This document shows, one piece after another, positions 1-13,500 of a stretch of 64,000 nt of DNA (the first letter of the stretch is position 1; each line of letters opens with the position of its first letter). The translations under genes were made by a program, and so were the position numbers. Source of the stretch: Strigamia acuminata (Eukaryota; Arthropoda; Chilopoda; Geophilomorpha; Linotaeniidae); contig OX442315.1 of the NCBI GenBank assembly GCA_949358305.1, positions 31,584,427-31,648,426 of the forward strand, given 5' to 3'. Under the pieces are notes generated by a model, which worked only from the letters and a program-made list of their open reading frames with translations, did no database searches and was not told the origin of the DNA.

Positions 1-590
1 GTTTGTAAACCCACCCTTAGGAACAAGAGAAAAAAACGTGTGTTGGAAGGAGTGATGATTGCCCGCATCAGGTAGGAAAGGGGTTGTTGCACACGTGGGG
101 ATAAAAGGGGTTAGGGGTAGTTTTTTTACACCTTTCCCCTTTCGGCACATGTTTTTAGTATTTCTTACAGTCGATTGAGCGTTAAAGGGGTTTGTGGGGG
201 TTAGGATAAGTGAGAAACACGTGTGGGGCAGGAAGGGGTAATGTCCCCTATTTTTTTTTTTTTTTTATTTTTTTTTTCATGTGGTTTTCAATTACTGAGA
301 CCAATCAATTTGGATTTAGTTGGGTATTGATTATTGATTGGTTTGGATGTATGTTTTGGAGGTATGTTATAATGGATGATGATGTCATTGTGGGAGAGGA
401 GGTTTATTTGGGTTGGGTAGGTGGATTGGAATGATTTGATGTTAATAGTGGGTTGTTGTATAAAAGGGGGCTGGGCTAAACAGTGTGGTAATTATGGAAT
501 GAATTGGGATAAGTAATAATAATGGAATGTTGACAATTGGTAAGAATAAAAAATGACAACAGTCAGGATGTTCTTTACAAGTACAATTAA

Positions 591-652
591 TGTATTTAAA
601 TGGCAATTGGTGTATTTAAACAGCAATTGGTGTATTTAAACAGCAATTGATG
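591..652 (+). repeat. 20-bp tandem repeat
   Basis: About three copies of a 20-bp unit (TTGGTGTATTTAAACAGCAA with small changes) in AT-rich DNA. No coding potential is visible. Confidence 0.7.
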
Positions 653-839
653 TATTTTGTTACAACAATTGGAATGTTTTGCGACAACAATGTAAATATT
701 ATGCGACAACATTGTTTTGCTGTGTTTTGTTACAATAATTGATGTGTTTAAACAACGGTTTGAACGGAATTGAAGTGTTAAAATAGTAATTGAAGGTGTT
801 TTATAAACAATTTGAAATGAATAAAATGTTTTAACATCG

Positions 840-960
840 AATTAAAATATTTTATAGCAACAAATTAAAATATTTAATAGCAACAAATTAAAATATTTAA
901 TAGCAGCAAATTAAAATATTTATTAACAACAAATTAATACATTTAGTAAACGAAGTTTAA
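840..960 (+). repeat. About 23-bp AT-rich tandem repeat
   Basis: Four to five degenerate copies of a unit containing AGCAACAAATTAAAATATTT. It follows closely on the 20-bp repeat at 591-652 and shares its CAACAATT-like core, suggesting a common origin by local slippage. Confidence 0.65.
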
Positions 961-2929
961 TTAATTTTGTAACAACAAATTAATGAATTTTGTAACACTG
1001 AATAAGGATATTTAAGGAGAACAAATTAAAATGTTTTTCCTACACATAACAATGCATGTAAATATGGTTATAGAACAATCAAAATTTGGCAGAAAATAAT
1101 GAAATTTGTGCAAGAATTTTTTCGTTTTAGAAAGTATTATCGAATTTTAATTTTGGAGGATTCTATACGATTCACCGTTTTGAAAAAGAACGAAGGAAAA
1201 AAAAAAAGAGATTTAAAGAGAGATTTTTCTTTTTCCGTTTTTTATTACTTTGTATTTTATCTTCTTTATTTTTAATACTTAAATAAAATTCGATACAACC
1301 CTCTTAAACTTATAGAAGTGCACACAGAAGTAAAAAAAAACATTGGCGAACATTTTATATGGTTTTAAGCCCCAGAAACACAACTTTGATTCCTTACATC
1401 ACAGCGAATAAAAGTTATTGACCAAAGTTGATTTTGCTGTACGAGATTTTTACAGCTGTTGATGTGATGCACACAGATGAAGGTGGTACAGACATTTACA
1501 TTTGATGTGAGGATCGATAAAAAAATGAAAACAGACGAAATAAAATATAATTCGAGTGAGTTTGAAATTTGAATGCCTGTCAATAAAAGAAAGCTTGTTA
1601 TACTAGATATCGCAAACAAAGAAATCTAAAGTAATGGCTGCATGCAGACTTGACAATGGGACATTGCAAGATTAATTCTTGTGTTATTCGTATGTAAGGG
1701 GGAAAAAATTTGCCGGTTTGTGAGTTTGAGCGAAGCTTTTGATACGATCAATAAAAGAATTTTTTTTTTTCTTTTTCTCAAGCAAATCTCAAGAAATTCG
1801 GTAAATTGTATAGAATAAGACTGGCAATGTGCAGGAACTTGGAGATTATTGGTTGTTGAATGTTGGTAAGATGCTGATATGAGATTTGAAGAGCTGCTAA
1901 TGGGTTGTGCGTGCACATGTACAGTAGTTTTGGTTCCGAATGATCGATGATAAGAGTTATATGCGACGTAAGAGGCTGAAAAGTTGAAGAAATCAGGTTA
2001 ACCTATAGAATTGAATTGAATAGATTGATTTTTTTTTGCTGAAATGGTCAAATACAATGTAATAATAATAAAGGAAATGATAAATCTGGTTTATAAATAA
2101 CTAATTTGACAATCCTGAGCAGAAAATCGATTTGAATGCCGTGTTTTTGAGCACTTTATTCTTACAATTTCTTTTTTGATGTTATTTCTATGAGATGTAA
2201 TTTAATTCTTGTTGTTTTATTTTTATTTTTTTTTAAATTTTTGAGCTTTTTAATGAGCCATTTGGAGTTTCACCTCATTCGTGCACTTAGCCATGCATGG
2301 TTTAATCTTTGAAACAAGCATATACGCCATCTACGGAACGCGTAATGTGCATAGTACAAGATTTTTAGGGTTGTCGCCGAGCAGCGCGCAGTTGCAGCGC
2401 TCTACGTTTGATTCCGGAAGCGATCGATGACGATGGCCGGGTGTATGAGGGAGAAGGCAAAATAAAATGATTGAAGTAATCCTCGTCACGTGCTTGTACA
2501 GACGGACGCAATCCTCTACTTCTTTTCAAGATTTTTATCCTTCCATAACATGTTCTAGTTGTTTGCAATATGGCTGTGGGCGAGTTTTAGTGAAGATGAA
2601 ATGAGATTTTTCTTTTTCTAATTATTTTTTTTTTCTCTGTTTTTTATTTTTTATTTTTATATATGTTGTGGTGAGGGGTAATGGTGTTAGGAAATGCTAT
2701 TAAATGAATGAAAATGAATATTTTAACGCGGGGGAATCAAATTTGAAATTCAAAATGAAGTGTTTTGTTTGAAATGATTTTCTTTTTGCAGAATGGCAAG
2801 AGGGGAGTAAGGTGAGGGTAATAATTCTATTTTGTGCTAGAAAGGGTTTTCTTTCTTTTATTCAGTCAATATTAAAATTAAAAAGAGAAATTTATTATGA
2901 TGTATGGTCACGAAATAAATGAAAATCGA

Positions 2930-2961
<32 letters not shown>

Positions 2962-3364
2962 ATTTATTAATATTTTTTTATTTTTAAAAAAAAAAAAATA
3001 AAAATCGATTAAATATCGACATATTAAATCGATTCGGTTTTGTATTTACCATACCAACCACCAATTTCAGACAGTTTTGACATATGAACTTAAATTAGTG
3101 GATTATAGTAATAAAACCCAGCTTCGTTCCATTATACTGTGGCATGTTGCGGTTTCTATCAGCCCATTTATATATTTTTATTATCTGTTGCCCCAAGATG
3201 GCGTTTATCGTCCGATCTAAATTTCTCTAAGTGTAATAACTGTCATCAAACAGCACTCATGAAATAAAAATCACTTTTGCGCATGTGCACCGCTAGTATT
3301 TACTTTGACATTTAAAAAAAAATAGTGGACAACAATTTCAAACCGAAGAAAACAACTTTACAAA

Positions 3365-3676
3365 ATGGCGGGGCCATCAAGCACCGAAACACAAAAAAAA
3401 GAACATTCATCAAAACCTCGTCGGCGCCATGGCTTATTCAGATCTTGTTTTTTGTTTCCGAGATCTTGTATGGGTCAGCAGGCGAGTAATGTGTTGCAGT
3501 TGTCTCTCCAGGTGGCGCTGATGTTTTCTCTGATGTTGAATCCAGTTTTAGTTTACTTTTGCCTAATGCTTACCATAAGAGAGGGAAAAAAATTCAAGTT
3601 GATGTTCTGTGATTTGTTATACGTCAATTATATCTCTTTTTTCACTCGCATTTCGTTTTTCTCACATCTCTGTTGA
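3365..3676 (+). other. Unexplained 103-codon ORF with strong start context
   Basis: The frame opens at AAAATGGCGG, a strong start context. It encodes a polar, basic N-terminus (MAGPSSTETQKKEHSSKPRR) followed by Cys and hydrophobic residues, and ends TGA directly before AATAAA. I recognise no family. It could be a small gene, the start of an exon ending at the internal CTCCAG|GTGGCG donor (phase 0, which does not fit the betaglycan exon at 7593), or chance. Confidence 0.15.
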
Positions 3677-3756
3677 ATAAATCATGAAGTATGGCTGAAA
3701 ATAAAACGCCATGTCATTGTTCGTTTATCAATCAAAATGCCAAGTTGGATAAAGGT

Positions 3757-3779
3757 GGGTGGGGGTGGGGGGTGGGGGG
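3757..3779 (+). other. Potential G-quadruplex run
   Basis: Four G-runs of 3, 5, 6 and 6 separated by single T bases (GGGTGGGGGTGGGGGGTGGGGGG). This fits the standard four-run G-quadruplex pattern with one-base loops, which is among the most stable arrangements. Confidence 0.7.
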
Positions 3780-4253
3780 TTATTGATATGTGCATAATTT
3801 TCGTTTAAGTAGCCATCTTTGTTTTTTTTTTTTATATATATACGGATTGGCCAATTGACCAAGTGCAGATTCCTTTAGAGTCCACAGGAAGTGGCAAGTT
3901 GGGTCAGCTGGTGGCCAGGTGTGGAGTGTGTTGCCAGATGGTTGTAGTTTGAGAGCTGGTGGTGGTGGTGGTGGTGGCTTTGTCCTCGGGCCATATGTTC
4001 CACTGTCGATACAACAGCACCTTATAATTTGTATAATAATGTGCAAAAAAATGGTGCATGGTGAATTGGAAATGGTGGCGTCGTAAAAAAATGATTAATG
4101 TTACAGATAGGACGGTATTGCACATAAAAATGACATTTTCGGGTTGGAAGTGGATTGGTGTGTACAAAGTTTGAGATTATATGCTTTTTGGGGTTTCTCT
4201 AAACGGCGAAACCAGGCGACGAAAACGATTATTTGGTTTTGGTGTCCGCTGTG

Positions 4254-4496
4254 TTGATGCCAAATTCAAACTGCGCATCACGTTCTGCGCATGCATTTAA
4301 GATGGCGATTGTCGTAAGGCGACATAAAGGCGATAAGACAACAAGATTTCGGTACCATGTTGTGGATTACTTTCGTTAATGAGTTTATTGATGTTTATTT
4401 ACTTTATTTTAGCATTATTAGGCCTAACACTGATAAATAACGACTGGAAGTTGGAAATCATCCGCGCAGAATGGGATAGCGTGAATTTGGCATCAA
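4254..4496 (+). mobile_element. Short TIR element, family A (copy 1, with intact ends)
   Basis: The 243-bp segment is bounded by a perfect 15-bp inverted repeat TTGATGCCAAATTCA (4254-4268) and TGAATTTGGCATCAA (4482-4496). The interior has CTGCGCATCACGTTCTGCGCAT and an AGCATTATTAGGCCTAA stretch. Related copies lie at 11460-11715 in opposite orientation and at 16515-16625 (partial). No coding capacity, so it is a non-autonomous MITE. Confidence 0.75.
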
Positions 4497-5240
4497 GATA
4501 CTGTTGTCTTTGCTTGAGTTTATGCAGTTATTGATGATGTTTTATGGTTGTTTCGTTGTGTCCATTCTGCTTTTAGAAACACTAAAAAAAGTGAAAACAA
4601 ATTTGAGTTCTCGACAGTACATTATCGGAAGGCGAGTTATGGATTTTGCCACCCTTCGAATTAGTCGTGGGGTAGTGGTAATGGTCTAATGGAATGGCTG
4701 AGAAAAACAATATTTTGTGCTCATGTTTCACCATGACAGCCTATGTTTTATTCCATAAAAATGATTGTAAAAACTCTGGTACAGAACTATAGATCCGAGC
4801 GAAATCAGTTTTGTTTTTATTCGTTTATGATGAGGCCGTTGGCAGCTTAAAACGTATTAAAAGAGAAGTCATTTTGAGCGGGAGTCGCCGAGATTCTGTT
4901 TATAATTATCCCGCGATTTTTGTTGCAAGTTCAGGCAGGTTAGGTGCGCCATTATTGCCATATGCGTGGGATTTTCGCGCGGCGAGGGTGGCGGCATTAC
5001 TCACGCACTGAGTCGGCGCTTGCAGCTGTTCGCTTTCTGCGTATCCATGGCAACGTTTTCTCAGGAGGTGCAGCTGGAAGTTGGAGGTGCGCTGACCAAC
5101 GACAGATCTTTTCATTGCATTTGGGGAAACCAGGAGAAAAGCCTCCCTTCTTTTCTTGTAAAAATCTCACAGCTCCCCAACGTCCACAAGCGAGGGTTCG
5201 CTTAAGATTTAGGGATATTAGTATCAGGTTGAGCCTCGGG

Positions 5241-5250
5241 TCTCGCGAGA
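5241..5250. promoter_or_regulatory. TCTCGCGAGA palindromic promoter motif in a GC-rich patch
   Basis: The exact 10-bp palindrome TCTCGCGAGA sits at the 3' edge of a GC/CpG-richer patch (about 4900-5290) in otherwise AT-rich DNA. In animals this motif is enriched in core promoters. It lies 2.3 kb upstream of the first resolved betaglycan exon on the same side, so it may mark that gene's start region. Promoter function is inferred. Confidence 0.4.
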
Positions 5251-5979
5251 GTGCGATTTAAAAGGAAAATGTGCGCACGGCTTCGCTTTTCGGTGTTGTG
5301 GAAATGGTTCGATAATATCGAATTATCGATTAATCAAAATCGATGTCGTGGGTGATGGGAATGAATGGCTGAAATCATCGGTGTTTATAGGGAGGATCGG
5401 AAAATGATTTGCTGCGTTGTTGTACCCGTGAAATGATTAGTCGATTTGGGATCGATTTTTAGTGGAATCGGAAATTGATGTGTTAAAATTGTTTTATTTT
5501 ATTTTATTTATTGTGAGGACAAAGGGGGGCAAATGAGGAGGGATATAGGGATTGGCTGAAGGAGGAGACTCGGGAGAGAGCGAATTGAAATTCGCATTTG
5601 CATTCGCATTCCATAAGTAAAAGGTGCAAATTCTTGGGAGGAAGAAAAAAGATGATGATGGCAAGGAGAAGCAAGGGATGATGACGGCAGCTGGTGAACG
5701 CGCAACTGGGTTTTAGTCACGACACATTAAACTGACACCACGGATGCGTGGGCGGCCTACAACATGGTGCCCTACAGCTAAGACACACATTTACAAATCA
5801 CTTTGAAACACATTAAGCACGATTTATTCCCCTTGCATCATTCTCCGTGCAGCCCAGAGAATAGTTTTTGGGCTACTTAGTATACATTTGTGGTGCAAAA
5901 ATGAATATATATGTATTTTTTTTTAATTAGACAAATCGTTGAGGAGAAAATGAATGAGAATGAACAACAATACTGATAC

Positions 5980-6409
5980 TATACTCGAGTTGCACTCAAA
6001 AAGGCACCTCACAATGTGTACTCCCATTGGTCGAGCCAGTTTACTGGTGTCGTGATCCGGAAAAGTAGACCCAAACACCAGAATTGCATAACAATGTACA
6101 GACATTGTAATCGATTGCCTAGGCAATGGCCTAAAATTCAAACTTCCAGAATATGTAAGCAATAAACACAACAAACATGAGTTTGACATTTTTTAATGTG
6201 TGAAACTTCATTTTAATGATGGAAATAACATTTTTTATTAAATAAAATCAAAATAACATAAACTAAATTAGTCATAACAATCACAACAATAAATAAAAAA
6301 CAAAACTACTTCTCCTAGTAGTAGTATACAGTCTGGAGTTAGTAGTAAACTGACTCGACCAATGGGAGTACACATTGTGAGGTGCCTTTTTGAGTGCAAC
6401 TCGAGTATA
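5980..6409 (+). mobile_element. Palindrome-ended MITE, family B (copy 1)
   Basis: A 430-bp element with long terminal inverted repeats of about 65 bp. The left end begins TACTCGAGTTGCACTCAAAA and the right end is its reverse complement, with TA repeated at both outer edges, as expected for TA-targeting (Tc1/mariner-like) transposition. The interior is AT-rich and non-coding. A second, highly similar copy sits at 28250-28678 in the opposite orientation. Confidence 0.85.
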
Positions 6410-7592
6410 GAAGTGAAAAGAAAATTGAAATGAAAACAACAGAAAGGCAAACGAAACAGTAGAAGTGTAAACAAACAATACTCAAGAAAAGACAATGATC
6501 CATTTAGTGTAAGGTTTAGTGAAAATAGTGTAGGCGTATTCATCAATCTTTAAATGTCGCGACTGAAAACAAGTTGGTCGTTATTTTTGAAGTTAAATCG
6601 AGGCAAGCGGTTTAAAAGGCAGTTTTAATATGTTTAAAATGGAATCCATACTGACATTCAAGACAATAGTTTGGGAATTATAGACTAGAAGTCTAGACGT
6701 GGAGCATGCAATATGTATATGAAATCTGCAAGTTTTCATGAACTTGTACATGGGTTTTCATCCAATTTGCAACAAACTGTAGCGATGCAATTTAGTATGC
6801 AGCAAGGACTACCGGTAGTTGTCTTTGAAGAGCTTTTCGCAAGCATCCCAAGCGACGTGAGTGACTTAATCTTTGAGAAAGGCATATGAGACTTGGCTCA
6901 GCTAGGTAATCCTTTCATCAAGCCTCTTTCAAGTCCAGAAAACGATTACATAAAATTTGCAAACAATTGTCAGCATCAAGCAGTATGACATTGTGAACAC
7001 GATTAATTAATCTTGAATGAATTTAACAATCGATAGTAATTATTTATGTATTTCTTGTTGACACAGTTTGAGTGCATTTTTAATCGATGCGAGCATCGAT
7101 TTTTGAACTCTGCCATTGTTGGCTCACAAAAGGAACTTATTTTTCAAGTTTGGACTTGTTTTTCTCCCGCGATTTTTCTTTTTCTCGCCAAAAAGTGCTT
7201 TTTTGGATGAGTGAGTAGCATCTCTTTTTGTTTTGGATTTGGTGACAGTGACAGATGATGTATTTTGCGCATACGCATTTGGGGGATCCGTGGTGGGATT
7301 TCCAGAAGTGTTTTTTGCCAGGAAGGATTTGTTAGATAATTAGGATATAGTGGGATTATAGGTAGACGTTTGAATTTGTCACATTGACGTTAATTATCGT
7401 CATATTGGGCGGAATTTTCTCCCATTTGGATAATATTCGTGGCAATAAATTGCTTCATTTCGTATCACGTTGCAATCAATGCGATCAAATTGCAACCGCA
7501 AACCTTGTTTATTGTAATACCCGCTCAACTAATCTAATTATTTTATTTATTTATTTATTTATTTATTTTTTTTTTAATGTTTATTTTTTCAG

Positions 7593-10500
7593 GTGCCGAT
7601 GTCCCTCAGGTGTGCCCCTTCAAATCTTTCTTCCATTCGCCTTTCATCACTCCCTTTTGGGAAGACAGCGTCCCAGTCACTGGATGCAATAGCCGCGCCC
7701 TTGCACATCGCTCACAGGTAATAAATATGGCGGTTTTATTTATTTTACTTGTTATTTTTTTAGGGGGTTGGAAATTTAGCCAACGTGGAAAGACTTCTTG
7801 CTGTACTTGTCTGCGTTTTAGGGGGTCCCGCGAGGCTTTGAAACGCCGCATTGTTTTGTTTTAAAGTTTAAAGTGGTGATGGCTTTGTTTATATTGTGTT
7901 TGTGTTAGAAATAATGATTATTGGAAGCGCTTGAGGTGGAATTGCAAGATGGAAATATTTTGCCACGAATTGTTTAGTTAATCAAAAATGGAAGTTTGAG
8001 GTTTGGCGTTGGGCAATGGCCAGCGGATGGTGGTCAGTTTTTAATTTTGATGGTTTGAGCGTTTTCGGACGTGGTTTTGAGTTTTTTAAAATAAGTTAAA
8101 AAAATAAAATAATTAAAATTGTAATAAAAATTGTAATAATGCAGTTGGTTTTAACGCGCATGCGCTTTGCTGCCATTCAGGTAAAACGAAAGACGTGCCA
8201 TGACATTTGGTTTTATTTATTGCGACAAACACTTGTCACGAGATTAAATTTACGAGATTAAAAAAATAATTTAAAAGAAAAGGAGAATGTAGAAATATCT
8301 GGTTTCTTTTAAAGTCGAGTTTTCAAATTCACAAAATAGTGTACAAAAGGAATTAAATAAAAATCGCATTTAATTGGTTAATTTTTTTTTATTAAATTAA
8401 TTAATTTCATTTAAATTGGCATAATGTTAAAAATTAAAAATTAAAAATTAAAATAATCTTGAGTAAACAATTTTACTATTAAAAAAAGTAACGGAAATAC
8501 GCTTTAAAATTCTCATCAGTGAGTGTCATGCAGATTTTTTTCCCTACCCCCGATTTTTTTTATAAATTTGATGAAAAAAGCGTGTTTTTTTTTCTATGTA
8601 GGAAGTGCACGTGATCTACTTGAAGAACGACGAGGAATCGTCGTCTCGGCGTCGGGTGCCTGTCGTCACGCTGCACGTGAAACCTTTGGCTGAACACAGC
8701 GTCCACGCAGGACGCCTAATCATCATTCTACATGCGCAACGCACTGTGTCTTGGCGTTTGGTCGGCGAACGCATCTCCAACAACGCTTCCCATCACACAC
8801 TCGTGGTAGGAAAAAAAAAATTATTTTTTTAAATTTTTTTTTATTTTATTTTTCATTAAAAAAAATTGTACCGTATATAAAAAAAAAAAAATTTCACCAA
8901 AAAAAAAAAAAAATTTAACATGGAATGAACGCGAGGGAGCGTTCCAAGTCATATGCCACGCCTTTGGTTCGATGAAAGACCTTGAGATGAAGATGGAGGA
9001 AGTGAAAGATGGCGTCGCGGATTGCCATGGCAACGAACATTGTTGCCTCATTTGAATAATGGCAGTTGAAGCATGAGGAGAGGGGAATGTTTTTAGGTGT
9101 GTAACTCGGATAATGGTTTTTAAAAGAAAAAAAAGAAGAAAAAAGTGAACTCGTCATATGCACCAACTTATTATTATTATTTCCTCCGCAATGAATGATG
9201 TTATGATGGGAAAGCGTAATTTGTGTCTCAGTTGGAACCGAGTTATCTAGATTTATGATTTATTTTAAGAAAATTAATTAATTAATTCACTACAGCATTT
9301 TTCATGAGAAGATCACTGGGGGAAATGTAATTACATACATTTTAGAACGTTATTATAATTATTAAACTGCCTTAATACACTGTTTGCCAGCCAGGTACTA
9401 ATTTATCCTATTATATAAAAACCCGCACGGTCATAAATATGGAGGGAAAAACTGCACACACGACTAGATTTATTTTTATAAATATAGTGCAGCAACTGCG
9501 TAGACTATATGCAAACAATAGTACAATGGTACTTAAATAGTGTATCGTGGAGCAAAATAAGGGAAAAATGCATCTCGCAAACTCTCTATTCTGGTAGTTT
9601 TCCGCTATTCATAAAGTCGTTTGTGGGCATGCGCAGATTGCGCACGACATTTAAACAACAACACAAAGGTGTGTTTGTGCTTCTAGTGTTGACATAATGT
9701 TTAAATTAATGTATTAAATGTGTAATTTGGTGGGGCGCTTGGGGGATCGGTGGAAACGATGTTTATTTAAATTTTTTAAACAGAAATATCGTGTTTAGTG
9801 AAGATGGCGACCGATTCGCAGGTTGGCTTTGTCGCAAGTGTCGTATTGCTGAACGACACAATTAATTGCGTAGTTTTAAGGCATGTTGGCATAGCAACGG
9901 GTTAGTTTTTAATGGCGGGGGCTTGGCAATTAATTACTCGAAATATATGGCCGCTGGGTTGGGTTATGGTGTTTTTTTCTTTCTTTTTTCTAATTTTTAT
10001 TTTGCTCGGGTTATATGTCGACGTCGGTTTGCGGAGAAAGGGAAAGAAGAAATGGAAAAAGGTTGTTAATTAACTTTGAGGGGATTAAATTTCCTTCTTT
10101 TTTCGCATGAGAAAGAATTTCATAGGTATTATCACGGGCCTGTATTTGAACATTTTAAATTTATGGCGCCAACTTCGGCTTCATGGTTTACTGCGTTGAT
10201 TTATGCGCAAAACCGAATTTCCATAAACACTGACTTTGATCATGCTTACCCTGAAAAGTGGTTTTATCCGACGTTTTCTGATGTTTTAAGAGAATGCTAT
10301 TTGATCGGAATTGTTCGTGTGTTGGCTTAATCACCACACATTTGAGGATTAACCGACTAAATCGAAGATTGACGGAGATCGGGCTACCCGATTACCTATA
10401 TTTGACGGCACCTATTACCAGGGCACCTACGAGTCTATAATCTTTTAACTACAAGACTTAGACAGCTTAAATTTTCGAATTAAATAGACCACATGATAAT

Positions 10501-13500
10501 GTATTTATTTATTTTTCTATGTTTGAGTTGTTATTATTATTTTTTTGTCAAGTTTTTCTTTGATAGGTCGTTAATGGGTTTGGATTTATGTCTTTTTTAT
10601 TTGTGTATGGATTTTTGCTCTTGTGTGGAAACGGCAATGAGGCAAAAAATGGCGTTTAACTTCCTATTTAATTTGTCATAATGAAGAGGGGCGTCGTTCC
10701 ATGTTATGGAATAAATATATTTTTGCTTGACGAGTGGGAAATTCAGTTCCGGTGTCGAATTACATGGTTTGCGAGCGGTTATTTTTAGATAAATTATTTA
10801 ATTTTTACTATTTAATATTTGAATAAACTTGACATTCGTTTGGTATAGTTCAGGCAAACTAGAACGTTGAATATGTAATTTTAAATGTAAATTTTCGCTC
10901 ATTAGATTAATTATTTATAAAAAATTCGTTAAAATATTTGATATAGAATTTTTTTTTCGGTAAAACTAAAAAAAAATAATAATAAGCGAATCAATCAATA
11001 ATATTTAGAGGGATTGAAGAAGTTTCGGATTAAAAAAATAAAGTAGGTCGTGTCAGTAGCACCTGGAGGTTTATATATATTCCGGAAAAAAGGCACCTGA
11101 CATGAAGTAGCATTGTGAGGCACACCCTATAAACTTACTGAATTACAGTGAGCTATTGGTAAAGGGGAGGTGGGTGGGAGTATAAAAAAAAGTGGGGAGT
11201 TTAGGAGGTAGTTGGAGACATGTCTGAACTTAAGGGCCAGACAGGGGGTCATTTCTTTCCCAACCCTCTACGTTTCCACTCTCCTTTATGTCTGAAACTT
11301 CTGTTTGGGAATTTTTTTAGGTTTTCAGCAAATTTGAAAGGGACTTTGAAAAAGGAGTTTTGCAGATTAAAAAAGGGCTCCTTTTTGGAAATGGGGTTGA
11401 ATAATTTTTTTTTATTATTATTTCTTTTATTTTTTTATGAAAAAAATGACATTTTAGTCGAAACTAGAGTTCGCAACCATATTCATACTGCGCATCCATT
11501 TAGCAGTGATAAAGCATAATATTAGGCCTAATAATGCTAAAATAATGTTATTAAGCAAGGATAACTCATTAACAAAAGTAATTTATATTATGGTACCGAA
11601 ATATTGCTTTATTTCCTTTATGTGCAACAAGCTTGAGAATCGCCATTTTGAATTGATGCGCAGAATGTGATGCGCAGTGTGAATTGGTCATCTAGAAACC
11701 ATCAAACCAGGCACAAACTGTAATATGAGAAAAATTAAATTTAAGTTGCTTAAATTCAATTTTTTTTGTATTTATGAATGAAATTTCACTCCAGATTCAT
11801 CGTAAAACATTGTAGTTTACAAACCCAGTTACAATCACATACAATTTATCTGCCAACATCATTTACGACGTTTTACGATCAATTTTACGGTTATTTTCTT
11901 TTATAAGTCTCATTTGTTTTTTAAAAAAAGAAGAAAAGAAAAAAAAAAGAAATAAAAATGGAAATCCATTTTTTTCTTGCTTTAAATTGATTTGACAGTA
12001 TTTACTCTTTTGATTTTTATTCGTGCTGAGGGAAAAAAACGGAAAAAGTGATCAAATTATATGAGGGGATTAAAGAGCGACAACTGTCTGCAATGTCCCC
12101 CTTTTCCCTTTTCCCGTTTCCTCTCCAATCAGACGGCAGTAAAGGTATGGAAAACTGGCGATAAAAGAGGGAGGGAATTTTTCAGGGGTCGATGTTCCGT
12201 TCCCCTTTTAGCCAATTTCTCTCCCCGTCCCTTTGAAACCCCTTTAGTTCCGTGAAAACCCTTTGAAACCGCCCCTGTTAAGAGGTATGAAAAGGAGGTC
12301 GTGTGCTGCGAGTGAAAGGGTTGTAAAGGAGTCGATACAGTTTGGTTGATAAAGCGCGTGCTTGTTGTGAGACCTTATTCACCTGCAAAGAGGGAGTCAA
12401 AGGGTTGAACAAGATGGAATCAAGTGGTCAATTAAGATTCAAAAATTGTCTAGCAGGTGCTTGATTTAACTAAACAAGCGATCATCTCATCAAAGATGTC
12501 AATCAATGCAAAATGCGGAGAAAAATGGCGTTTGTTGGGATTTGTTTCAACAAATTGTTTTTTTTTTTTGTTGTGTGTTTTTTTTTTTGGTTTAATACTA
12601 CCAGAGGGCGTTGTGTTGTAGTGCAATGAAGGGGAAGAGAGTCGTGTGGGAAAATTGAGAAAAACCACGGGCGAAAAGGAGAAGTTCCCATAATGCAATT
12701 TTCGCGGCGCCCATCACTGAAACTGAAGCTCAGTCACTTTCTTCAATTCGGTATCATGGAGGATGGGGAGAAAAAGAGTCAAGAAATGTTGTTTGTATCT
12801 CAATCAGTTGCAAACAAGGTTATTTATATACAGAAGCATAACTTTTTCCTGCTTTTTTCGTGTCACATTGTCAGTTTGATGTCGATATCCATTTAATTAT
12901 TTTGCAGCGTGTGGCAGGTGAATTGTGAAGGCGGGGGAATTGTGTGATTTATGCTTCGCCCGTGAGCGATACCGGCATTTGTATAGGAATTGGAAGTCGA
13001 CGGGAAAAGGAGAGAAATAGCGGTTGGAATACGGAAGGAGAGAAGAAAAAACAAGGTGGAAGCGAGCGAAGGAGTGCGAGTGAAGGATGGTGACGTCATG
13101 TAATCGAAACTGGCAGCCGGCGCTGATGTAATTGGCTAGAACCGTATTGGACTGCGGTCATTGTAGATGGCCGTGTATTATAGTTTAGAAATTATCGTGT
13201 TGGCATTGATCTGCTCCGCGTGATTATGATGGATATGTTGTTTGATTCGGAAATGGATAAAAATATGAAATATTTATGCCTTGTTTTGCATGCAGCGTTT
13301 CGAGTGGTTAATGTTGTGTTTGAGGCCATGTGATTTGCATTATATAAGGGATTGAATTTTAGGAACTTCTTGGTGTTATAGTTTCTAAAATAGGTAAGCC
13401 ATTAAAGGGGAAATAGAGTGCTTCGGCTTGGCAGTTACACACAAAATGGAACGACGTGGCCGATGGATTTAACTAAGGTTGTCATGTAAACATGCTCAAT

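Larger units (their letters stand above)
1..7592. other. Region upstream of the first resolved betaglycan exon
   Basis: No exon could be proven here. The segment holds a G-rich beginning with CACGTG sites (1-240), AT-rich short tandem repeats (590-960), A/T homopolymer blocks (2930-3005), a G-quadruplex-type run (3757-3779), one TIR element (4254-4496), a GC-rich patch (4900-5290) and one palindromic MITE (5980-6409). The missing betaglycan first exon should be here or further upstream. One hydrophobic ATG frame at 4522 (MQLLMMFYGCFVVSILLLE) looks like a signal peptide but has no convincing phase-1 donor. A 103-codon frame at 3365-3676 with a good ATG context and a following AATAAA is unexplained. 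Confidence 0.5.

Noticed and set aside
4522-4689. ATG frame MQLLMMFYGCFVVSILLLE as the missing betaglycan signal-peptide exon
   Set aside because: Hydrophobic and correctly upstream, but no good donor in phase 1 occurs before the frame ends. The available GT sites near 4660-4685 are phase 0 or poor.
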